Shown here one piece after another: positions 55,263-63,619 of a DNA stretch of 64,000 bases. Position 1 is the first letter of the stretch; each line of letters starts with the position of its first letter. Source of the stretch: Chryseotalea sanaruensis (GTDB lineage Bacteria > Bacteroidota > Bacteroidia > Cytophagales > Cyclobacteriaceae); the NCBI RefSeq assembly GCF_003990915.1, contig NZ_BHXQ01000002.1, positions 682,001 through 746,000 of the forward strand, given 5' to 3'. A program made the position numbers and the translations under genes. The notes under the pieces are model-generated. The model saw only the letters and a list, made by a program, of their open reading frames with translations, was not told where the DNA came from and did no database searches.

Positions 55263-55297
55263 CAATTGTTAATTGTCCATTGTCAACTCTCAATTAA
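55263..55297. repeat. Heptad array at the 3' end of polA
   Basis: Five 7-bp units, CAATTGT, TAATTGT, CCATTGT, CAACTCT, CAATTAA, end 1 bp from the polA stop codon. ACTTTGT two units upstream keeps the same phase. Confidence 0.65.
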
Positions 55298-55298
55298 C

Positions 55299-58007
55299 CT
55301 AATGCGCTTCCAGCCAATTCAAGCCCACACCTGCTTCTACTTCCATAGGCACTTCTAATTGTATGGCGTGTTTCATCAGGCGCACTACGTTTTCTTTTAC
55401 ATGGTCTTTTTCTTCTTTGTGCAAGTCAAACACCAATTCATCGTGTACCTGCATAATCATGCGCGAGCGTACCTGCTCTTTCTTCATCCATTGTTGGATG
55501 TTGACCATGGCAATTTTAATAATGTCTGCCGCACTGCCTTGTATGGGTGCGTTAATGGCGTTGCGCTCTGCAAAACCCCTGGTGGTTACGTTGCGTGAAT
55601 TGATGTCGCGGAGGTAGCGTCTTCTTCCTAAAATAGTTTCTACGTATTCTTTTTCGCGTGCTGTATTAATGGATTGGTCCATGTAGCGTTTAATACCCGG
55701 GAATTCTTTAAAGTAAGATTCAATGATTTCAGCAGCTTCCGTTCTGGAAATGCCAAGGTTCTGTGATAAACCAAAAGCGGTGCTACCATACAAAATACCA
55801 AAGTTTACTTCCTTGGCTTTGCGTCTCATATCGGGTGTTACTTGTTCAAGGGGTACACCAAAGACTTTAGCGGCTGTGGTAGCGTGGATATCGCGTTTGT
55901 TTTTGAAAGCTTCAATCATAGTCTCGTCTTTTGCAAACGAGGCGGCTATGCGCAATTCAATTTGCGAGTAGTCGGCCGACATGAATAAAAAGTTTTCATC
56001 GCGTGCTACAAAAGCTTTGCGGATGGCCCTGCCTTTTTCAGTACGGATGGGTATGTTCTGTAAGTTGGGATTGTTAGAACTTAATCTACCAGTAGCGGCT
56101 ACTGCTTGTCTGTAGTCGGTGTGTATTCTGCCATCGCGGGCGGAGATCAATTTTGGCAAAGCATCTACGTAAGTGGAGCGTAGTTTTTCATATTCGCGGT
56201 AATCGAGAATTTTTTTGGCTATCGGGTGTTCATCCGCCAATGTAGCCAACACCTCCTCACCAGTAGCATATTGCCCGGTCTTGGTTTTTTTGGCCTTGTC
56301 CACCAGCTTCATCTTATCAAAAAGAATTTCACCCAGTTGTTTTGGTGAACCGATGTTGAATTCCGTTCCGGCCAGCTTAAAAATTTCTGATTGCACTACT
56401 TCAGAGGCTGCTCGCAATTCTTCCGACATTTTTGCCAACACTGCTGTGTCAACTTTAACACCTTCAAATTCCATATCGGCCAACACACTGAGTAGTGGCA
56501 TTTCTACATCGCTCATCAAGCGCGCATGGCCGCGTTTTTCTAATTCACGCTGCAGTTTCTGTTTTAGTTGTAGACTGATATCCACACGTTCGCTAATGCG
56601 CTCGGTAAAATTGTGTGATTCTTCCAGCAATTGATATTGCAAATGTTGGCCACTGAGTAGGGAAAGGTCATGACCGATTTCAGGCTCTATTAAATAATGG
56701 GCAATCATCGGGTCAAATAGTTTGCCTTCTACGGCTAAACCAAATTCTTTTAAAGCGAGTAGCGTAGCTTTGATGTTATAACCGATTTTACCAACAGCTT
56801 TATTAGCCAATACTTCAGCAAAAATGTTGAGTAGGGAAGTGTCCGCTTTGGTGAATTGTATGTAATTCACTTCACCCGTCTGCATAGAAAAAACAAGCAG
56901 GAATTTTTCGTCAGCTTCTTTACTGAGTTCAAGTGAAAATTCTTTTTGCTTACTAAGTTTATCGGCCAGATTCTGGCATTCATCTTCTCTGGTCAAAGCT
57001 TTGTATGTTACTTTACTGGCATCAAAACTTTGTGAGCCAGTATTTGTAGACTGATCACTTGCATTTGCTTCACCACCACCAAACATAGAAAGTTGCGAAG
57101 TTTCCGGAGCTTTGATAGCAGCCGGAGCATTACCATCGGTGAAGACACGTGCGGCAAGTGTTTTAAACTCGAGATGATCAAAAATTGGTTTTAGTTTTTC
57201 TTTGTCAGGCCCGGTGTAGACAAGGTCTTCTTCATTAAATTCTACCGGTACTTCTGTAAAAATGGTTGCCAGCTTTTTAGAGAGCAACGCTTGTTCTCCG
57301 TATTGTTCTACCAATTCTTTTTTCTTGCCTTTTAATTCGTGCGCATTGGCAATAATGTTTTCGATGTTTCCGTATTTCTTAATAAGTTCTGCGGCAGTCT
57401 TTGGTCCAAAACCCGGAATGCCTGGAATGTTATCAACACTGTCGCCTTGCAAACCAAGTATCTCAATTACCTGCGATACATTAGCAATATCCCAACGCTC
57501 ACAGATTTCTTTCTCACCCATGATGTCAACGGCATTGCCCAGAAAGGCCGGTTTGTATAGGAAAACATTTTTATCGACTAACTGCCCATAGTCTTTATCG
57601 GGCGTCATCATGTACACTTCAAAACCCTGGGCTGCTGCTTTTTTGGAGATGGTACCAATTACATCATCGGCTTCGTAGCCATCTAACTCCAGAATGGGAA
57701 TATTAAAGCCGCGTATAATTTCTTTAACAAGGGGTACACCGCTGCGGATATCTTCAGGTGTTTCCTGACGATTGGCTTTATACTCCGTAAAAATTTCATC
57801 GCGAAAAGTAGGTGCCGAAGTATCGAAGGCAATACCAATATGCGTTGGTTTTTGCTTAAACAACACTTCCAGTAAAGTATTGGTAAAACCAAAAGGCACA
57901 GAGGTGTTAATGCCTTTGGAATTGATGCGTGGTGTTTTAACAAAAGCAAAATGTGCTCTGTAGATCAGGGCGTATGCATCCAGCAGGAATAGTTTCTTTT
58001 CGCTCAT
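55299..58007 (-). CDS. polA: DNA polymerase I
   Basis: 902 residues. The 5'-3' exonuclease domain (~1-290) has its metal-binding Asp blocks (DGYEADDVIGT, DKDYGQLVD). The polymerase domain is intact (DYSQIELR, QVHDELVF). The middle 3'-5' exonuclease fold is present but its catalytic residues look lost: at positions equivalent to E. coli Asp355, Asp424 and Asp501 there are Ser358, Thr415 and Arg474; only Glu360 (Glu357) remains. The enzyme should polymerise and remove primers but probably does not proofread. Confidence 0.95.
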   Translation of the reverse strand: MSEKKLFLLDAYALIYRAHFAFVKTPRINSKGINTSVPFGFTNTLLEVLFKQKPTHIGIAFDTSAPTFRDEIFTEYKANRQETPEDIRSGVPLVKEIIRGFNIPILELDGYEADDVIGTISKKAAAQGFEVYMMTPDKDYGQLVDKNVFLYKPAFLGNAVDIMGEKEICERWDIANVSQVIEILGLQGDSVDNIPGIPGFGPKTAAELIKKYGNIENIIANAHELKGKKKELVEQYGEQALLSKKLATIFTEVPVEFNEEDLVYTGPDKEKLKPIFDHLEFKTLAARVFTDGNAPAAIKAPETSQLSMFGGGEANASDQSTNTGSQSFDASKVTYKALTREDECQNLADKLSKQKEFSLELSKEADEKFLLVFSMQTGEVNYIQFTKADTSLLNIFAEVLANKAVGKIGYNIKATLLALKEFGLAVEGKLFDPMIAHYLIEPEIGHDLSLLSGQHLQYQLLEESHNFTERISERVDISLQLKQKLQRELEKRGHARLMSDVEMPLLSVLADMEFEGVKVDTAVLAKMSEELRAASEVVQSEIFKLAGTEFNIGSPKQLGEILFDKMKLVDKAKKTKTGQYATGEEVLATLADEHPIAKKILDYREYEKLRSTYVDALPKLISARDGRIHTDYRQAVAATGRLSSNNPNLQNIPIRTEKGRAIRKAFVARDENFLFMSADYSQIELRIAASFAKDETMIEAFKNKRDIHATTAAKVFGVPLEQVTPDMRRKAKEVNFGILYGSTAFGLSQNLGISRTEAAEIIESYFKEFPGIKRYMDQSINTAREKEYVETILGRRRYLRDINSRNVTTRGFAERNAINAPIQGSAADIIKIAMVNIQQWMKKEQVRSRMIMQVHDELVFDLHKEEKDHVKENVVRLMKHAIQLEVPMEVEAGVGLNWLEAH

Positions 58008-58092
58008 AACTTGTATGGAAATGGATCAGAAAATTATCACAATTAATTCACAATCCGAACAAACAAGACTTATAGTTTATATTAGCAGCCAG

Positions 58093-58896
58093 ATGAAGCT
58101 GGTAAAATTTTACAGGTTGCTGAATACCCTGAGCATAGACGTTATGCTTGGCTCTGTATGTGGTGCGTTAATGTTTGCCAAAATGCTTCAGGTAACATTG
58201 CTGCCCTATGGTATTGCAGCGCTGGCGCTCAGTGTTTGGATAATCTATACAGTTGATCATTTACTAGACGCCAGGAATGTAAAAGGTTCAGCTTCTGCTA
58301 CACGTCACCGGTTTCATCAGCATCACTTTAAAACACTACTGGCTATTTTGCTTGTGGCAATTGCTGTGGTAATTGTTTTATTATTCTTTATTCGTATTCA
58401 GGTTTTGCATGGTGGCTTAATACTAATTGGCGCTGTAGCGCTCTACTTGTTATTGCACCGTTACCTGAAAATTCCCAAAGAAATGCTGATTAGTATCTTG
58501 TACACTTGTGGCGTATTGCTGCCTTCGTATATGGTAACAAGATTATCGTTTCAGGAAATCCCATATACTATCGTGCTCATGTTTATGCTGAGTGCATTTA
58601 CTAATTTGTTGGTGTTCTCGTGGTACGATTATGAAAAAGATAAACGAGATGGGTTCAGATCTGTAGCCATCACTTTAGGTAAAAGCCGGACGCAAATTAT
58701 GGTTTGGCTGGTAGGCTCAATTGCTCTTGTATTGGTCATGCTGGCAACAGACAGGATTGCAGCTATTATAATTTTTTCAGTGATTTTAATTCAACTGGTG
58801 TTAATCAGCTTCCCTTCATTTTTTACGCAACAAGAAAGTTATCGCTTACTAGGCGATGCTGCTTTTATGCTTCCACTGCTTTATTTGCTTTTGTAA
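58093..58896 (+). CDS. UbiA-family prenyltransferase-like membrane protein
   Basis: 267 residues from the ATG at 58093; the frame is open to 58015, only 7 bp from the divergent polA start, which leaves no room for a promoter. About eight transmembrane helices. The two Asp-rich motifs appear as YTVDHLLDARN (~56) and YDYEKDKRDG (~184). The first is altered from NxxxDxxxD, so the aromatic acceptor cannot be predicted. The 3' end overlaps the convergent HTH gene by 32 bp. Confidence 0.78.
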   Translation: MKLVKFYRLLNTLSIDVMLGSVCGALMFAKMLQVTLLPYGIAALALSVWIIYTVDHLLDARNVKGSASATRHRFHQHHFKTLLAILLVAIAVVIVLLFFIRIQVLHGGLILIGAVALYLLLHRYLKIPKEMLISILYTCGVLLPSYMVTRLSFQEIPYTIVLMFMLSAFTNLLVFSWYDYEKDKRDGFRSVAITLGKSRTQIMVWLVGSIALVLVMLATDRIAAIIIFSVILIQLVLISFPSFFTQQESYRLLGDAAFMLPLLYLLL

Positions 58897-59263
58897 TTTC
58901 TTTTTCAACTTGCTGGACCAGCTCAGCTCTTTCTTCCATTAGTGCAATAATTTTTTTCAAATAGCTTATCTCTTTTGTCGCAAGGTTTAATTCATCATCT
59001 AGTTTGGTGAGTTGCAAATCTTTTAAAGAATCTTGCTCACCCTCCTGACAATAGTATTGGAAAAAGTTGTGTTCAAGCACCTGAGATATGCGTAGTAACA
59101 AACCTGTGTCGAGGTGGCGCTTTTTAAAAATCCTGTAAACGTTTTGGCGCACGGTACCTAATTGTTCAGCAAAATCGGAGAGTTTAGTAGCTTTTTGCTC
59201 AAAAACCTGCTGAATGAGTTCGCCAATATGAACTGATTTAGATTGATTAAAGTTAACACTCAT
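58865..59263 (-). CDS. Small HTH DNA-binding protein with coiled-coil tail
   Basis: 132 residues from the ATG at 59263; the longer open frame to 59395 begins in AT-rich non-coding sequence. Helix-turn-helix region IQQVFEQKATKLSDFAEQLGTVRQNVYRIFKKRHLDTGLLLRISQVL (~15-65), like plasmid/XRE-type regulators, followed by a ~50-residue coiled coil. A near-match -7 box (TTTATTTG) precedes it. Its 3' end overlaps the UbiA-like gene by 32 bp. Confidence 0.72.
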   Translation of the reverse strand: MSVNFNQSKSVHIGELIQQVFEQKATKLSDFAEQLGTVRQNVYRIFKKRHLDTGLLLRISQVLEHNFFQYYCQEGEQDSLKDLQLTKLDDELNLATKEISYLKKIIALMEERAELVQQVEKEITKANKAVEA

Positions 59264-59397
59264 GTTACGATTGTAAATTAAAAGGTTACAAATAAACATA
59301 AAAAGGTAATAATATGTAAACTTTACGTTTACTTTTTCGTTACAAAACCGATTCAACGGCAGAGAGGTCGCAGGGGCTTTGATATAAGTATTCATTC

Positions 59398-60843
59398 ATG
59401 TACAATTCGCTAACCAGGGAAAATCCTTCCCTAAACATTGAAAAGGACAAATCTCTTTTCAACATTTTAAGAGGCTTTGAAGAGTTTATTCTCAATAAAG
59501 AGGGACTTATCATTAGTAGTAACCTGGAGGTTGTAAACATAACCGGGTACGAAGAGTGGGAGGTAATTGGTAATCATATAGCGCTTTTTTACAGCTTAGA
59601 AGACCGACAGCTAGAAAAACCAGAGGCGGAATTAACCTTGGCAGCAGCGCGTGGTCAGCTGGTGCTGAGCGATTGGCGCGTTAAAAAACGTAATGCCAGG
59701 TTTTGGGCAAAAATGAAAATTACCCGTTTGCAAGACGACAACGGTATCCATACTGGCTTTAGAGTAGTATTAAAAGACACTACGCACAAGGCTCTATATA
59801 ACCACCGCGTTAAAAGAATTAAAGATGAGTACCTGAATCTTTTCAATAATGCCTATACAGGTATTTTTAAATTCAGGATGAAAGATCTCCGCATTTTATT
59901 GCTAAACGAAAAGGCAGTAGATATTTTGGGTAGAGATGAGTCGGCTGATATAGGCTTTCAGGATTTGTTTGTAGAAGCTGATCGTTGCGCAGTGCTGTGC
60001 CAGACTTTATATGATCAGGAAAAGGTTGAGAATTTTGAATTTGAAATTTCTAATACTGGTCGTGATGAGAAATGGGTAAGCATCAGTTGTCGCTATTTTG
60101 CAGAACAGGGTTTTGTAGAAGGTATTCTGATAGACGTGACTGAGAGTAAACGTCAGGTGACTGAATTGCAGAAACTAAACCATGAATTGGATCAATTCAT
60201 TTACCATGCTTCACACGATTTACGCTCACCATTAACTACCATTCTTGGATTGGTAAACCTGATCCACTTAGATGAGCCATCACCACTCATTAAAAATTAC
60301 ACACAACTCATTAATGAAAGGGTTCATCATCTGGATGGTTTGTTGAAAGATTTGGTGGCTATTACCTATAACAATAAAACAAAGCCATCGGCTGAAAGCA
60401 TACATATTGAAACCGAGGTTCGCACCTTGCTGAAAGAATTTCATCATCAGTATAATCAGGTGCATCCCTATTTGGAGGTAACGGGTGATGCTGTATTCAC
60501 TACTGATGTTGTACGCTTCAGAACGATTTTAAGAAATATTATTTCCAATGCACTCAAGTACCATAATCCGCAGGCAAACCCTCCATTTGTAAAAATCAAG
60601 ATAGCTGCTGATGTACAGAATATGTTATTAACGGTTGAGGACAATGGTTTAGGAATAGATCAAGAATATCTCGATCAGATTTTTGGGATGTTCTTCAGGG
60701 CAACAATTCAAGCAAAAGGAACAGGACTTGGGTTGTTCATTACTAAAGCGATGGTAGATAAGTTAGGAGGTAAGATACGGGTGAAGTCGCAAATAAAAAT
60801 AGGGACAACATTTTACGTGGAGCTCCCTTGTTTGATGTGCTGA
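59398..60843 (+). CDS. PAS-domain sensor histidine kinase (soluble, orphan)
   Basis: 481 residues without transmembrane helices. Two PAS domains (~20-130 and ~145-250, ending LIDVTESKRQ) precede HisKA with His273 in ASHDLRSPL and a HATPase (IISNALKYHN, DNGLGI, GTGLGLFI). No receiver domain and no adjacent response regulator. Its core matches the kinases at 7.6 and 35.9 kb. Two SpoIIAA-like genes follow after a repeat-rich spacer. Confidence 0.9.
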   Translation: MYNSLTRENPSLNIEKDKSLFNILRGFEEFILNKEGLIISSNLEVVNITGYEEWEVIGNHIALFYSLEDRQLEKPEAELTLAAARGQLVLSDWRVKKRNARFWAKMKITRLQDDNGIHTGFRVVLKDTTHKALYNHRVKRIKDEYLNLFNNAYTGIFKFRMKDLRILLLNEKAVDILGRDESADIGFQDLFVEADRCAVLCQTLYDQEKVENFEFEISNTGRDEKWVSISCRYFAEQGFVEGILIDVTESKRQVTELQKLNHELDQFIYHASHDLRSPLTTILGLVNLIHLDEPSPLIKNYTQLINERVHHLDGLLKDLVAITYNNKTKPSAESIHIETEVRTLLKEFHHQYNQVHPYLEVTGDAVFTTDVVRFRTILRNIISNALKYHNPQANPPFVKIKIAADVQNMLLTVEDNGLGIDQEYLDQIFGMFFRATIQAKGTGLGLFITKAMVDKLGGKIRVKSQIKIGTTFYVELPCLMC

Positions 60844-60845
60844 TT

Positions 60846-60878
60846 GATTTGAGGATTTGAAAATTTGATGATTTGAAA
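60846..60878. repeat. Octamer array after histidine kinase gene
   Basis: Units GATTTGAG, GATTTGAA, AATTTGAT, GATTTGAA keep an 8-bp period. A related GATTTGATGTGCTGAT-type stretch resumes at 60941-61005. Confidence 0.55.
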
Positions 60879-60889
60879 ATGGAGGAGCC

Positions 60890-60940
60890 TGTCATTGCGA
60901 GGAATTAGAAGGTATGTGCGTTGGAATGACGAAGCAATCT
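60890..60940. repeat. REP-like dispersed element (GTCATTGCGAGG ... GACGAAGCAATC)
   Basis: The two ends match an intergenic repeat I recognise from many bacterial genomes, with a GTCATTGCGAGGA left end and a GACGAAGCAATCT right end. It lies inside the low-complexity spacer 60844-61064. Identification is from memory. Confidence 0.5.
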
Positions 60941-61027
60941 GATTTGATGTGCTGATAAGATGATGTGCTGGTGTGATGATTCGTTAATTCGTTGATGGAT
61001 TTGAGAAGTGGATAAGAACGAGTCACC

Positions 61028-61062
61028 AATTTTTAATAGTGAATTTAAAATTTGAAATTATA
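61028..61062. repeat. Heptad array before SpoIIAA-like pair
   Basis: Five 7-bp units, AATTTTT, AATAGTG, AATTTAA, AATTTGA, AATTATA, run to 2 bp before the start codon at 61065. Confidence 0.5.
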
Positions 61063-61064
61063 AT

Positions 61065-61508
61065 ATGAACGTAGTATTTGATGAGGATTTTGCTAAGGTA
61101 TGGAGCGATGGCTATTCACCTTGCATTTTTGCTACCATGTATCACATCCCCTCTTTAACACGCTTTAAAGAAATGAGTGAGGCTTACCTTAAATTGGTGA
61201 AAAAAATATCGAGCGAGTACCGCGAGGTTTATGGCATTTCTAATCTGTCAGAATCACAGCCTATATCAATTGAAGCACTATATCTCTATTACAATAACTA
61301 TTTACCCAAACAGTTTCAGAACGGTTTGTTCTATAAAGCTTATGTAAAACCTAAAAACCTTTTCTCACAATTTTCGTTGGAAGAAGTCTTAAAAGGTCTT
61401 GATCCCCAAAAAGTAGGTGTATTCAACACCTTTGAAGAGGCATTACAGGCTGTAAATAAAAGAAGATCAGAAAAAAACACCCGTTTCTATGGTGAAACAG
61501 TTTTATAG
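61065..61508 (+). CDS. SpoIIAA-like small protein A
   Basis: 147 residues, cytosolic. Strand-helix pattern with a C-terminal FNTFEEALQAVNKRR helix like the SpoIIAA/STAS-SEC14 fold, but the N-terminal half is distinct. No phosphoserine motif. It overlaps the next gene by 20 bp, so the two proteins are probably made together. Confidence 0.55.
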   Translation: MNVVFDEDFAKVWSDGYSPCIFATMYHIPSLTRFKEMSEAYLKLVKKISSEYREVYGISNLSESQPISIEALYLYYNNYLPKQFQNGLFYKAYVKPKNLFSQFSLEEVLKGLDPQKVGVFNTFEEALQAVNKRRSEKNTRFYGETVL

Positions 61509-61911
61509 GGATGATTACGTCACCATTGAGTTAGATGACGAGGTTCCCTGTGTTAAGGCTACTGCTCAGGGTCTACCCAAGTTTAGCGAGCATTTTCAAC
61601 TGGTACAGATAAAAAGACTTGAATTGCTGCATCAGGAAATAAAAAACTTCGATTTACTCCACTTACTAACAGATAGTAGACAAGCTGGCCCGATATTAGA
61701 TATAGATGTAGAGTTCTTCAAACAAAGTGTACTGCCGGAAATAGAACGCATGGGTGTAAAATTTTGGGCGATTGTATTACCTAAGAGTAAGTTTACCCGC
61801 TTTGCTGTGCGCGAAATGATATCGCAATCGGAAGAAATTGAGTTCTCTACTTTTGATGATATGCGTGAGGCACGCACATGGCTGAAGAGCAAATCGGTAA
61901 TGGCACTTTAA
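61489..61911 (+). CDS. SpoIIAA-like small protein B
   Basis: 140 residues. The DLLHLLTDSRQAGP strand and the C-terminal FDDMREARTWLKSK helix match the SpoIIAA-like fold; similar to the protein at 51.5 kb. Its start lies inside the end of the previous gene (20-bp overlap), indicating translational coupling. Function unknown; possibly linked to the PAS kinase upstream. Confidence 0.6.
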   Translation: MVKQFYRDDYVTIELDDEVPCVKATAQGLPKFSEHFQLVQIKRLELLHQEIKNFDLLHLLTDSRQAGPILDIDVEFFKQSVLPEIERMGVKFWAIVLPKSKFTRFAVREMISQSEEIEFSTFDDMREARTWLKSKSVMAL

Positions 61912-61936
61912 TTAGTTTTCAACTCTCTCAATAAAA

Positions 61937-61972
61937 AAACCTGTACAGTGTGAATTGTACAGGTTTCCTTTT
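61937..61972. terminator. Terminator after SpoIIAA-like pair
   Basis: An 11-bp perfect stem (61937-61947 with 61955-61965) has a 7-nt loop and is followed by a T-rich run. An A-run on the other side suits the convergent guaB gene. Confidence 0.8.
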
Positions 61973-61991
61973 TTATTACCTCTTTCATTCT

Positions 61992-62023
61992 ACTCTCCTT
62001 TGGAGAGGACTGTAGGTGAGGCC
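61992..62023. repeat. Dispersed palindromic element, copy 2
   Basis: Core CTCTCC-TTT-GGAGAG hairpin (61993-62007) followed by GTAGGTGAGGCC; matches the reverse complement of the element at 44641-44670. It lies just downstream of guaB. Confidence 0.6.
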
Positions 62024-62035
62024 AGTAATTTCAGA

Positions 62036-63508
62036 TTATTTTCTGCTATAGTTTGGCGCTTCGCGTGTAATGGTTACATCATGCGGATGACTTTCGGTGA
62101 CACCTGCTGAAGTAATTTTAATAAACTTGGCAAGCTTCAGTTTTTCAATATTCTTGGCACCACAGTAACCCATACCTGCTTTTAATCCACCCACCATCTG
62201 ATATAAAATTTCAGACGCTTGTCCTTTGTACGCTACACGTCCGGAAATACCTTCAGGTACTAACTTCTTAATATCATCTTCCACATCCTGGAAGTAACGG
62301 TCTTTTGATCCATCGTCCATGGCTTCTAAAGAACCCATACCACGGTAGGCCTTAAACTTACGACCTTCAAAAATGATCATCTCGCCCGGGGCTTCTTCTG
62401 TACCGGCAAGTAAAGAACCGATCATAATGCTATTGGCACCAGCGGCAATAGCTTTCACTAAATCACCAGAGAAGCGAATACCACCATCGGCAATTACAGG
62501 AACATCAGTGCCCTTAAGAGCTTTAGCTGCTTCGTAAACAGCAGACAATTGTGGTAGACCTACACCTGCCACAATACGTGTTGTACAAATACTGCCAGGA
62601 CCAACGCCTACTTTAACAGCATCGGCACCGGCTTTTACTAAAGCTTTTGCGGCTTCACCTGTAGCAATGTTGCCAACGATAAGATCAAGTTCAGGATATT
62701 TTTTCTTTACGCGTTTTGCTGCGTCCATCACACCTTTTGAATGTCCGTGCGCTGTATCAATACTAATGATGTCAACTCCGGAATTCTTAAGTGCGTCAAT
62801 TCTATCCAACACATCGGCAGTAGCGCCAACGGCAGCCCCTACACGCAAACGACCAAATTTGTCTTTGCAGGCATTGGGTTTATTTTTCTTTTTAAGAATG
62901 TCCTTGTAAGTAACGAGGCCCGTTAGCTTACCTTTCTTATTTACAACAGGAAGTTTTTCAATTTTGTATTGCTGAAGAATTACTTCTGCTTTTTCCAGGG
63001 TAATGCCTTCAGGAGCGGTGATCAGGTTTTCCTTGGTCATGATTCTCTCCACAGGTATGCTCATGTCCTTTTGAAAACGAAGGTCGCGGTTAGTGATAAT
63101 GCCTAACAACTTTCCATTTTCATCAATTACAGGAATGCCACCGATTTTATACTCACGCATAATTTTTTCGGCATCGCGTACAGTAGAGTTGATGAGCAAC
63201 GTAACCGGGTCGAGGATCATACCACTCTGCGAACGTTTTACTTTTCGCACCTGGTCGGCCTGCGCTTCTATACTCATATTTTTATGAATAAAACCCAGCC
63301 CACCTTCTAAAGCCATAGCAATGGCCATTTCTGCCTCGGTAACCGTATCCATGGCAGCAGAAACAATAGGAATGTTCAGCTGAATGTTGCGGCTAAGTTT
63401 AGTAGTGGTGTCTGTTTCGCGCGGCAGTACTTCGGAGTAGGCCGGAACGAGAAGCACATCATCATATGTGAGGGCTTCGAAGAGAAATTTGGTGCTGTTT
63501 AGCGCCAT
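62036..63508 (-). CDS. guaB: Inosine-5'-monophosphate dehydrogenase
   Basis: 490 residues, normal length. The TIM barrel is interrupted by two CBS domains (~95-210). The catalytic loop GPGSICTT has Cys308. DGGIRFSGD and [10 protein letters not shown] are present. Converts IMP to XMP with NAD+, the committed step of GMP synthesis. A -7 box identical to that of hemH lies 34 nt upstream. Confidence 0.97.
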   Translation of the reverse strand: MALNSTKFLFEALTYDDVLLVPAYSEVLPRETDTTTKLSRNIQLNIPIVSAAMDTVTEAEMAIAMALEGGLGFIHKNMSIEAQADQVRKVKRSQSGMILDPVTLLINSTVRDAEKIMREYKIGGIPVIDENGKLLGIITNRDLRFQKDMSIPVERIMTKENLITAPEGITLEKAEVILQQYKIEKLPVVNKKGKLTGLVTYKDILKKKNKPNACKDKFGRLRVGAAVGATADVLDRIDALKNSGVDIISIDTAHGHSKGVMDAAKRVKKKYPELDLIVGNIATGEAAKALVKAGADAVKVGVGPGSICTTRIVAGVGLPQLSAVYEAAKALKGTDVPVIADGGIRFSGDLVKAIAAGANSIMIGSLLAGTEEAPGEMIIFEGRKFKAYRGMGSLEAMDDGSKDRYFQDVEDDIKKLVPEGISGRVAYKGQASEILYQMVGGLKAGMGYCGAKNIEKLKLAKFIKITSAGVTESHPHDVTITREAPNYSRK

Positions 63509-63542
63509 AGCAAATAATATTTACGATCTGTTATTTGCAGGG

Positions 63543-63550
63543 CAAAAGTA
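63543..63550 (-). promoter_or_regulatory. Predicted -7 box of guaB
   Basis: TACTTTTG on the minus strand, an exact TAnnTTTG match 34 nt before the ATG. Confidence 0.5.
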
Positions 63551-63619
63551 GACTTAATTCTGCAATAAGCCAATGAAGCAACAAATCAATGCTTATTTTT
63601 ACTCAACTAACCAGGTTTT

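Noticed and set aside
59264..59395. 44-residue N-terminal extension of the HTH protein
   Set aside because: The sequence is AT-rich, hydrophobic and Asn/Tyr-heavy, inconsistent with a DNA-binding protein, and contains the likely promoter.
60844..61062. CRISPR-like array
   Set aside because: Units are 7-8 bp, degenerate and without constant repeats or unique spacers, and no cas genes are present anywhere in the window.
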